In this document: positions 57,177 through 64,000 of the stretch, piece by piece | Layout: every line of letters starts with the position of its first letter | How positions within the stretch are numbered: the first letter of the stretch is position 1 | Assembly (NCBI RefSeq): GCF_001613305.1 | Contig: NZ_BDCC01000005.1 | Span: 310,001 to 374,000, forward strand | Reading direction: 5' to 3' | Source: Nocardia vaccinii NBRC 15922 | GTDB lineage: Bacteria; Actinomycetota; Actinomycetes; Mycobacteriales; Mycobacteriaceae | DNA length: 64,000 bases | Position numbers and translations under genes: made by a program | The notes under the pieces: model-generated | Told to the model about the DNA's origin: nothing | What the model saw: the letters and a program-made list of their open reading frames with translations, nothing else | Databases searched by the model: none

Positions 57177-58052
57177 ATGATTCTGGTGACGGGTGCCACG
57201 GGCACCATCGGCGGTGCGGTGGTTCGGCAGTTGGCCGAGCGGGGCGAGAAGGTTCGCGCGTTCACGAGGAATCCGCGGTCAGCGCGGGTACCCGACGGCG
57301 TGGAGGTGGTGGGCGGCGACTTCGCCGATCCGGCCTCGATCGACGCGGCGATGGCGGGTGTGCGGGCGGCATTCCTGGTCAGCGTGCCCGGCCCGGACAA
57401 AGCCGACACCGACACCGCACTGGTCGCCGCGGCGCGGGAAGCGGGTGTGCGGCGGCTGGTGAAACTCTCGGCCATCGGCACCGGAGACCCCGCGCTGCGG
57501 GACTTCGCGAACTGGCATGTGCCCGGTGAGCAGGCGGTGCGGGAGAGCGGCCGGACGTGGACGATCCTGCGCCCCAGCGCATTCGCCTCCAACACGCTCG
57601 CCTGGGCCGAGGCGATCCGGACCGGCGAGCCGGTGCCGATCCGCACCGGGACGGGCGGTCAGGGGGTGATCGACCCGCGGGACGTCGCGGCCGTCGCGGT
57701 CGAGGCACTGGTGTCCGACGAACATGCCGGGCAGGTGTACACGCTGACCGGGCCCGTGGCGCTGTCCGAACCGGATCAGGCCAGTGTGCTGGCCACCGAG
57801 TTGGGCCGCCCGGTGACGCTCGCGCCGCTGTCGCAGGATGCGGTGCTCGCGCATCTGCGGGCGCGCGGGCTGTCCGAGAAGTACATCGATGTGGTGCTGC
57901 AGGGTTCGGCCTTCATCCGCGACGGCGGAAACACCACGGTCACCGGCGATGTGCTGCGGGTCCTCGGCCGCGCCCCCCGGACGTATACGCAGTGGGTGCG
58001 CGACCACCTCCCGGCGTTCACGGAGGACAACGGCGGCGCAATCGAGTCATAA
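57177..58052 (+). CDS. NAD(P)H-binding NmrA-like protein
   Basis: A 291-residue atypical short-chain dehydrogenase of the NmrA/NAD(P)H-azoreductase-like group. The Rossmann motif is MILVTGATGTIGGAVVRQLA, followed by the SDR-like Arg (VRAFTRNPR) and RLVKLSAIGTGDPALRD. No catalytic Tyr-x3-Lys. Members are redox sensors or quinone-like reductases. It is divergent from an AraC regulator and followed after 114 bases by a deiminase-like gene. Substrate unknown. Confidence 0.88.
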   Translation: MILVTGATGTIGGAVVRQLAERGEKVRAFTRNPRSARVPDGVEVVGGDFADPASIDAAMAGVRAAFLVSVPGPDKADTDTALVAAAREAGVRRLVKLSAIGTGDPALRDFANWHVPGEQAVRESGRTWTILRPSAFASNTLAWAEAIRTGEPVPIRTGTGGQGVIDPRDVAAVAVEALVSDEHAGQVYTLTGPVALSEPDQASVLATELGRPVTLAPLSQDAVLAHLRARGLSEKYIDVVLQGSAFIRDGGNTTVTGDVLRVLGRAPRTYTQWVRDHLPAFTEDNGGAIES

Positions 58053-58166
58053 CGGACTGGACGGGTGTACCAACACGCGGCGCGGCGCGCCGTATCCTCC
58101 GGATGACAGGGCCGCAACCTGCCATTTCATGGCGCATGTCGGACCGAATGGATACGGTCGGAGATC

Positions 58167-59177
58167 ATGACCCGCTATGTGATGCCGGCCGAGTCCGCGC
58201 CGCATGCTCGGACGTGGCTGGCGTGGCCCGCCAAGGAGTCCGTCTGGGAGGATCTGCTGCCCGAGGCGCGCGCGGATGTGGCACGGCTGGCCCAGGCCAT
58301 CGCCGTGCGCGAACCTGTCGCGCTGCTGGCGCGGCGCGAACATGTCGAGGATGCCCGCCAGGTCGTCGGTGACGGCGTCAAGGTGGTCTCGGCCCCGCTG
58401 GACGACTTATGGGTACGCGATACCGGCGCGACCTTCGTGACCACGCCCGACGGAGGGGTGGTGGGTATCGACTTCAACTTCAACGGCTGGGGGCAGAAGG
58501 CCGAATACCATCTCGACGCACGGGTCGCGCGAAAGATGTTGGAGTACGAGGGAATCGAGCGGGTGGTCGCGCCGATCGTCGCCGAGGGGGGCTCACTCGA
58601 GGTCGACGGCGAGGGCACGCTGCTGGCGACCGAGAGTTCGCTGGTCAATCCGACCCGCAACCCGGGCAGCGACCACGACGAGATCGAACGGGCGCTGGGC
58701 GATCTGCTGGGCGTGCGAAAAGTGGTGTGGCTGCAGGGCGTTGCGGGTCGAGAGGTGACGGACTGCCACGTCGACGCGGTGGCCCGTTTCGCGCGGCCCG
58801 GCGTGGTCGTGGTGGACCGGCCGGTAGATCCGGATCGCGACGACGTCTTCGCCCGCGCCGCGGCCCGCGCCTGCGAGATCCTGCGCGACGCCACCGACGC
58901 CGCGGGCCGGAGGTTGGAGATCATCGAACTGCCGCAACCGAACCGGGCCGATATGCCCGGCACTCGCGGTGCCGAGTTCCTCTACACCTACGTGCACTTC
59001 TACGTCGGCAACGAGGCGGTCTACATGCCCGCCTACGGTGACCGTCACGGTGACGATCGCGCGGCGGGCATCCTCGCCGACGCGTTCCCTGGCCGGGAGG
59101 TCGTTCCGGTGGAATTCAATGCCGTCGCCGAGGGCGGCGGCGGAATCCACGCGGCCACCCAGCAGCAACCTGCCTGA
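58167..59177 (+). CDS. Agmatine deiminase-like protein lacking the catalytic Cys
   Basis: A 336-residue member of the peptidyl-arginine/agmatine deiminase family. Active agmatine deiminase makes N-carbamoylputrescine from agmatine. Visible family residues are the acidic pair in DDLWVRDTG, the His-Val-Asp of TDCHVDAVARF (H201, D203), and the end GGGGIHAATQQQPA. The nucleophile in this last motif is normally Cys (GGGIHC); here residue 329 is Ala. Unless this is a sequence error, the protein should not carry out the normal hydrolysis, since the Cys attacks the guanidinium carbon. It begins ATG 58167. Confidence 0.88.
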   Translation: MTRYVMPAESAPHARTWLAWPAKESVWEDLLPEARADVARLAQAIAVREPVALLARREHVEDARQVVGDGVKVVSAPLDDLWVRDTGATFVTTPDGGVVGIDFNFNGWGQKAEYHLDARVARKMLEYEGIERVVAPIVAEGGSLEVDGEGTLLATESSLVNPTRNPGSDHDEIERALGDLLGVRKVVWLQGVAGREVTDCHVDAVARFARPGVVVVDRPVDPDRDDVFARAAARACEILRDATDAAGRRLEIIELPQPNRADMPGTRGAEFLYTYVHFYVGNEAVYMPAYGDRHGDDRAAGILADAFPGREVVPVEFNAVAEGGGGIHAATQQQPA

Positions 59178-59190
59178 GCCGCAGGCAGAT

Positions 59191-59955
59191 TCAGCTGGGG
59201 TCCGAGCCGCGGATCGCGGAGAACCACACGGCCACCCCGGCGGCGACCGTGACGGCCCCGAGGAACGCGGGGAAGCCGCCACCGGCGACGTAGACCCACA
59301 GCAGTGCGGCGAACGGCGCGACGACGACGTATTGGCCGTCGAGCAGGAGGCGGCGGGTGAATCGCGACGCGTCGGCGGCGTGGGCCGGGCCGTCGGGATC
59401 GGGGCGAGTGGGGTTGTCGTGCAGGCGGCCGATGGGTTCACGATCGCGTACCGGGCCCGAGGGGTACAGCCGTACGTTGTCGAAAAACACTGTGCCGTCT
59501 CGGAATTCGACCGTCGAATCGGTTGCGGTGACCAGGAAGGGATCGAAGTACACCGGCAGCCAGCGGGTTCGGCCGGCTGCGGTGAGTTCGAGCCACGATC
59601 TGCTGAGCAGCCTGTGCTGTTGCCGTATTCGGCGGCAGCGCGGTGCGTTCGCGCGTCCATCGGTGGACTCGGAACCGGATGGTCCGGAGTCCGCCGGCTC
59701 GGTGTCCCTCGGTCCGGAATCGCCCGGCTCGGTCTCGGTCGGCGCGGAGGATATTCCGGGATCGGTGTGCCAGGGCAACACCCCGGAAGCCACCATCAGC
59801 CGAAATGTGCTGTAAACGAGCACGACCAGCGCGACCGCGCCGACCATGCCCAACTGCTCCGAATCGGCGAACGGCATCCAGGCCAGACAGATCGCCACTG
59901 TACCGACTGTCGTCAGAACCGGATAGGCCAGCGGGTGGCCGGAGTCGAAAGTCAC
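59191..59955 (-). CDS. Hypothetical membrane protein
   Basis: A 254-residue protein with two hydrophobic segments at the N-terminus (about 10-28 and 33-56), an acidic Ser/Pro/Thr-rich linker with repeated Asp-Ser-Gly-Pro (about 70-100), a soluble middle with WLELTAAGRTRWLPVYFDPF, and two hydrophobic segments near the C-terminus. No family recognised. Convergent with the deiminase-like gene, with the stop codons 13 bases apart. Confidence 0.75.
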   Translation of the reverse strand: MTFDSGHPLAYPVLTTVGTVAICLAWMPFADSEQLGMVGAVALVVLVYSTFRLMVASGVLPWHTDPGISSAPTETEPGDSGPRDTEPADSGPSGSESTDGRANAPRCRRIRQQHRLLSRSWLELTAAGRTRWLPVYFDPFLVTATDSTVEFRDGTVFFDNVRLYPSGPVRDREPIGRLHDNPTRPDPDGPAHAADASRFTRRLLLDGQYVVVAPFAALLWVYVAGGGFPAFLGAVTVAAGVAVWFSAIRGSDPS

Positions 59956-59992
59956 AGGAGAGCCGCCGCGATATCCAGTCGTTCACGGTAGG

Positions 59993-60011
59993 CAGGCATG
60001 AAGTTTGCCTG
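59993..60011 (+). other. Small hairpin left of tnpB
   Basis: CAGGCA / TGCCTG with a TGAAGTT loop, 44 bases before the tnpB start. It could belong to the element's left end, but no target-site or end repeat was established. Confidence 0.35.
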
Positions 60012-60054
60012 TGGCGCATAGTTTTTACTCAACCTGGGCCTCTCTGTAAACTAA

Positions 60055-61281
60055 ATGCTCGTGAGGACCGCGTACAAGGTCCGGGCTTATCCGGACCCTG
60101 GACAAGCGGCGCTTTTGCGCCGCACATTCGGTTGTGTACGTGTCGTCTGGAACAAGACCCTTGCCGGCCGCCAACGTCTCTACACCCTCGAGCGAAAGTC
60201 GACTTCCTATAAGGAAACCGATGCGGCGCTGTCGGAGTGGAAACGCACGGAGGAACTGGCGTTCCTGTCCGAGGTGAGCAGCGTTCCCCTGCAGCAGACT
60301 CTCCGGCATCAACACGCCGCCTTCGCTGCCTTCTTCAAAGGTCTCGCCCGCTACCCGCGCTTCAAGAACCGACACGGCCGCCAGTCGGCGCATTTCACTC
60401 GCTCGGCCTTCCGGATCAAGGCCGATGGATTGTGGTTGGCGAAGACCGCGATGCCGCTGCGAATCGTGTGGACATGGCCGGATATCGACCTCGCCTCGCT
60501 CGACCCGACGATGGTGATCGTCTCCCTGGAGCCTGATGGCCGCTGGTTCGTCTCCTTCGCCGTCGACCGGACCAACTCGCCTGCGGCGGAACCGGTCGGG
60601 AATGCGGTCGGTGTAGATCTCGGCATCAAGGACTTCGCCACTCTCTCCACTGGAGACAAGATCGCCAATCCTGGGCACATGACGCGGCATGAACGTGGTC
60701 TGCGCCGTCACCAGAGGCGTCTGGCGCGAATGCGAAAAGGGTCTGCCAACCGTTCGAAACAACGAGTTAAGCTCGCGCGCAAATATTCTCGTGTTCGTGA
60801 TGCCCGCCGGGACTTCCTTCACAAGATCTCCACCGGTCTCGTGCAACGGTTCGACATTATCGCAATCGAAGACCTTGCACCGAGGAACATGGTCCGCAAC
60901 AGGAGTCTGGCGAAGTCGATCAGCGAAGCCGGATGGAGCGAGTTTCGGGCCATGCTCGAATACAAGGCCGAGCGTGTCGGCAGACGCTTGGTGGTGATCG
61001 ACCGCTGGTATCCGAGTTCGAAAACTTGTAGCGCATGCGGACATCTGTTCGCCGCGCTTTCGCTCGGGACACGGCAGTGGTCGTGTCCCGGCTGCGGCAC
61101 TCGGCACGACCGGGACATCAACGCCGCCAAGAACATCCTCGTCGCCGCCGGGCTGGCGGAGACTGTAAACGCCTGCGGAGGTGATGTCAGACCGCAAGAG
61201 GTATCTCTTCGGCAATCGCTGGCGAAACAGGAACTCCCGGATGTGAGTCCGGGAAACTCCATCCTACGGGTCGGGGAATAG
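60055..61281 (+). mobile_element. tnpB: Stand-alone TnpB (IS200/IS605-type) RNA-guided nuclease
   Basis: A 408-residue OrfB/TnpB protein. The N-terminal region starts AYKVRAYPDPGQAALLRRTF. The RuvC-like catalytic residues are D188 in GVDLGIKDF, E272 in AIEDLAPRNM and D354 in HDRDINAAKN. The zinc ribbon is C325-x2-C328 and C344-x2-C347. TnpB proteins are RNA-guided DNA nucleases that help IS200/IS605 elements persist. No tnpA (Y1 or serine transposase) is visible, so the element is non-autonomous. The 3' end holds a hairpin (61235-61254) and abuts the substrate-binding protein gene, whose stop is next to the tnpB stop. Confidence 0.93.
61235..61254 (+). ncRNA. Hairpin at the tnpB 3' end, possible omega RNA/right-end element
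   Basis: TCCCGGA / TCCGGGA around TGTGAG inside the last codons of tnpB. Guide RNAs of TnpB elements overlap the tnpB 3' end and the right end, and this hairpin is the sort of structure expected there. Exact RNA ends and guide were not determined. Confidence 0.4.
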
Positions 61282-62952
61282 TCAATTCAGGAAGCCGACT
61301 TTCGTCCAGTCGGCTGTGGCGAGGCCGAATGCGCCGATGTTGGCGAGGTTGGCTCGGGTCGCATAGGTGCCGGCGCTCTGGAACAGCGGCAATGAGTGGA
61401 CCTCGTCCCAGATCATCTTGTCGCATTGATTGGCGAGCTGTATGGCTTTGTTCGGGTCGAGCTCGGACAGCGTCTCGTTGATCAGCGTATTCAATTCCGG
61501 CGAGCCGATTCGAGCGTGGTTACTTTGCTGATTATTGGGATCCCAGGCATATATCTGGCCCAAGGCGCCGAGCGGGAAAATGCTGCCACCCCAGGCGTGC
61601 TGCGCGAGATCGAAGTTGCCGGGATTGATTATATTGGTGAACAGTCCCTGACCGGGGATGGTCTGAATATCGACCTGCACGCCGATCTTTGCAAGGTCCG
61701 CCTGAATGATCTTCGCTACACGTACCCACGGATCGAACTGGTACATGACATCACGGAGTTCGAGCTTGCGTCCGTCCTTCTCTCGGATGTTGCCGTTCAT
61801 CTTCCAGCCCAGGGCATCCAGCTCCTTGGCTGCCTCGTCGAGATTGTAGGTCAGCGGCCCAGAATTATCCTGATAACCTTTCTGGCCCTCCATGAAGATG
61901 TGGTTGTTCAACACGCGCGGACTTTTTACAATGCCGTTCAACCAATTATCGGCGAGCGTCTGGCGATCGATCCCCTTGGCGATTGCCGCCCGCAGCTTGG
62001 GATCGGAGAGGATTGCGCCGGGGGCACCGTTGAACGTGATGACGTCGAAGGACGGCTCCGGTGCTTCGTGAACGACGACTCCTGGACTGTTCCTGGCCGT
62101 CGTCACATCCGACAAGCCCGTGACCTGAGTGTAGTCGAGCTCGTTGTTCTGGATCGCGGCCACTTCCGCACTGTTGTCGAGCACGTTGAAGGTGATGGTG
62201 TCGAGTTTCGGCGTGTCACCCCACCACTTGGGGTTGCGACCCAACGTGATTCGGTTCTGGGTGCGGTCGATGTTCGTGATAACGAACGGGCCGGAGCTGA
62301 TCGGCAGGCCATTTCGGGCGAAATCACTGAATGCCTGGGGGCTTACGGTGACAGCCTTGGGATAAAGCGGGCTGAACATTCCCTTCCACTCGGCGTACGG
62401 TTTGTTGAAGGTTACGACAGCTTGCCGGTCGTCGACTCCGCGTTCGACCTTTGCCACTCGGTCGAATCCGGAGGTGAAGGCTACGAGATACCGGTTGTCC
62501 GCTCCGCTCAAGGCGTTGGCTCCCGATCGCAGATCTTCCCAGGTGATCGGGGTGCCGTCGGACCACACGGCCTTGGGATTAATGGTGTAGGTGACCTGCT
62601 GCGGGTTGGTATTCGTGAGTTTGATGTCGGTGAAATAGTTGTGATTGATCGAAATCTCGCCGGCAGCGTCGCTGACAACGGCTGAGGGGAGCAACGGGTC
62701 GATGACCGCGGCGGTGTCTTGGTCGTCGCCATCAACATCCAAATAGTTGAAGGTCGCCGGGATCTTACTGAGTGATAGGCGCAGGTTCCCGCCCTCGCGC
62801 AGTTCGCTGACAGGCTTCGGGTTGATGTCATTGGTAATGCCGATATTGGTGTTGCTGGTCTGCGAGCGGGTGCCGGAACTACACCCCGACACCACCAATC
62901 CGACGGCGAGCGCCGGGATCGCGAGCGGGAGCAAGGTCGAACGAATCCGCAT
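61282..62952 (-). CDS. ABC transporter substrate-binding lipoprotein, family 5 (first of two)
   Basis: A 556-residue binding protein for oligopeptides, dipeptides or similar solutes (SBP_bac_5). Signal peptide and lipobox VVSGC, so membrane-anchored outside the cytoplasm. Family features: YTINPKAVWSDGTPITWED, then GRNPKWWGDTPKLDTITFNV and PKLRAAIAKGIDRQTLADN. ATG 62952 is preceded by GGAAGGATC. An earlier ATG at 62982 overlaps the stop of the upstream paralogue (ATGA), so coupling is possible. The stop adjoins tnpB. Substrate is not shown and no permease is seen in the window. Confidence 0.9.
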   Translation of the reverse strand: MRIRSTLLPLAIPALAVGLVVSGCSSGTRSQTSNTNIGITNDINPKPVSELREGGNLRLSLSKIPATFNYLDVDGDDQDTAAVIDPLLPSAVVSDAAGEISINHNYFTDIKLTNTNPQQVTYTINPKAVWSDGTPITWEDLRSGANALSGADNRYLVAFTSGFDRVAKVERGVDDRQAVVTFNKPYAEWKGMFSPLYPKAVTVSPQAFSDFARNGLPISSGPFVITNIDRTQNRITLGRNPKWWGDTPKLDTITFNVLDNSAEVAAIQNNELDYTQVTGLSDVTTARNSPGVVVHEAPEPSFDVITFNGAPGAILSDPKLRAAIAKGIDRQTLADNWLNGIVKSPRVLNNHIFMEGQKGYQDNSGPLTYNLDEAAKELDALGWKMNGNIREKDGRKLELRDVMYQFDPWVRVAKIIQADLAKIGVQVDIQTIPGQGLFTNIINPGNFDLAQHAWGGSIFPLGALGQIYAWDPNNQQSNHARIGSPELNTLINETLSELDPNKAIQLANQCDKMIWDEVHSLPLFQSAGTYATRANLANIGAFGLATADWTKVGFLN

Positions 62953-62978
62953 GGATCGATCCTTCCGTCGGGGCGGCC

Positions 62979-64000
62979 TCATCTTTCGAAGCCGATTGCG
63001 GTGTAGTCGTAGGTGGCCAGGCCGGGTGCGCCGATATTGGCGAGGTTGGCCCGGGTGGCCCAGTTCCCCGGGTCCTGGGTCAGCGGCAGGGAGTGACCTT
63101 CGGCGAAGATCTGGGTATCGACCTGATTCGCCAGCGTGATGGCCTTGTCCGGGTCGAGTTCGGACACCGCCTTGTCGATCAGATCGTTCAGGGCGGGCGA
63201 GCCGATCCGTCCGTAATTGCCCTGCACATTGTTCGGGTACAGGCCGTATTCCTGCGGAATGCTGTTGAATACGAACACATCACCCGACAGGACGTATTGC
63301 GACGTGTCGAAGTCGCCCGGAATGATCACATTGGTGAAGTAGTCCTGCCCGGGGCGGGTGTCGATGGACATCTTCACCCCGATCTTCGCCAGGTCCGACT
63401 GGATCATCTTGGCGATGGAGACCCAGCCCGGATCGTTGTACATCACATCGCGGAACGCCAGCTCCCGGCCGTCCTTCACCCGCACGTCGCCCCGCAGTTT
63501 CCAGCCCAGGCCGTCCAACTGCCGCGCGGCCGCGGCCGGGTCGTAGCCGACCGGAGCCGAATTGTCCTGGTAGCCCTTCTGTCCCATGACGAAGATGTGA
63601 TTGTTGAGCACCTTCGGATGGTCGGTCAGGCCCGCCAGGCTCGTGTCGGCGATGGCCTGCCGGTTGATCGCCTTCGCGATCGCCACGCGCAGGGCGGGAT
63701 CGGCCATGATCGAACCGGGCGCGCCGTTGAAGGTCAGCCAGCGCCACATGTTCATGGGCGCGTGCCGCAGTTGCAGTCCCGCGGTGCGCCGGATCAGCAG
63801 CACGTCGTTCAGACTCGCCATGCGTGCGAGGTCGAGTTCGTTGTTCTGCAGGGCCGCGGCCCAGGTCGACTGGTCCAGCACGCTGTAGGTGACGGTATCC
63901 AGCTTGGGTGGCGCACCCCACCATTTCGGGTTGCGCGCCAACACTATCCGGCGCTGCGTGCGGTCGATCGACTGCACGACGAACGGTCCCGCGGACGGTC
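62979..64000 (-). CDS. ABC transporter substrate-binding protein, family 5 (second of two, N-terminus beyond window)
   Basis: About 340 C-terminal residues of a paralogue of the next leftward gene; the 5' end lies past 64000. Shared blocks are NPKWWGAPPKLDTVTYSVL, PALRVAIAKAINRQAIADT, NNHIFVMGQKGYQDNS and ATRANLANIGAPGLATYDYT. Its stop lies beside the downstream start. The two paralogues differ clearly in the middle and at the C-terminal half, so their ligands may differ. Confidence 0.88.
   Translation of the reverse strand, partial: PSAGPFVVQSIDRTQRRIVLARNPKWWGAPPKLDTVTYSVLDQSTWAAALQNNELDLARMASLNDVLLIRRTAGLQLRHAPMNMWRWLTFNGAPGSIMADPALRVAIAKAINRQAIADTSLAGLTDHPKVLNNHIFVMGQKGYQDNSAPVGYDPAAAARQLDGLGWKLRGDVRVKDGRELAFRDVMYNDPGWVSIAKMIQSDLAKIGVKMSIDTRPGQDYFTNVIIPGDFDTSQYVLSGDVFVFNSIPQEYGLYPNNVQGNYGRIGSPALNDLIDKAVSELDPDKAITLANQVDTQIFAEGHSLPLTQDPGNWATRANLANIGAPGLATYDYTAIGFER

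Overview
This is a 64 kb stretch of GC-rich actinobacterial chromosome. It most likely comes from Nocardia or a close relative in the Mycobacteriales. The pointers are a secreted gamma-class chorismate mutase, a cutinase, an MprF-like/LysRS fusion (LysX), a PE/PPE/EspG module, DUF6474 and DUF5926 proteins, many GTG starts, and many 4-nt GTGA/ATGA overlaps between adjacent genes. The backbone matches, from memory and not by a search, the part of the Mycobacterium tuberculosis chromosome near oriC that carries serS, Rv3835-Rv3836, a phosphoglycerate mutase, pheA, Rv3839, glpQ1, sodA-Rv3847 and gltD-gltB, with Rv3818 and Rv3816c nearby. The window is therefore mostly conserved backbone with accessory inserts.

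Layout. 1-1379: end-truncated DUF4407 membrane protein. 1731-2348: secreted chorismate mutase. 2349-9479: glutamate synthase gltB-gltD behind a long structured leader with a tiny uORF; the gltB 3' end is tandemly duplicated past its stop. 9795-11624: cutinase and two His/Asp-rich secreted mini-proteins with near-identical terminator hairpins. 12067-17722: a hypothetical protein, a histidine phosphatase, lysX, an S4 protein and an RraA-like protein. 18020-20869: copper module ycnI-copC-copD plus a membrane partner. 20896-26269: DUF6474, a TM0106-type nuclease coupled to htpG, and a cold-shock protein. 26376-30789: SDR, TetR, a GDT1/TMEM165 transporter under a yybP-ykoY manganese riboswitch, a 74-bp tandem repeat, an Rv3847-like protein and sodA.

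30944-40734: hypothetical protein, DnaA-box cluster, rhodanese, DUF4328 protein, glycerophosphodiesterase, DUF5926, LCP protein, CPBP protease, a DUF2470 protein with an IdeR-type iron box, pheA and a phosphoglycerate mutase. 40778-43148: PE-PPE-espG, with a frameshift in espG. 43314-46512: small metallopeptidase, septum-formation-like protein, serS. 46695-54005: GGDEF/EAL protein with a degenerate GGDAF, Gfo/Idh/MocA oxidoreductase, MBL+Rieske protein, lipoprotein and two tandem acyltransferases. 54132-59955: MFS transporter facing its TetR regulator across two operators, AraC regulator, NmrA-like protein, an agmatine-deiminase-like protein lacking the catalytic Cys, and a membrane protein. 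60055-61281: stand-alone TnpB. 61282-64000: two tandem peptide-ABC substrate-binding lipoproteins, the second cut by the window edge.

The most unusual signal is a short repeat (core GAAGCGGAGGCCGA) found upstream of five gene starts, every time in the same orientation relative to the gene. Also notable are 3'-end sequence duplications beyond stop codons at three loci, the iron- and manganese-responsive sites, the orphan TnpB, and the dead-looking deiminase. I saw no complete new defence system, CRISPR array, prophage or biosynthetic gene cluster.
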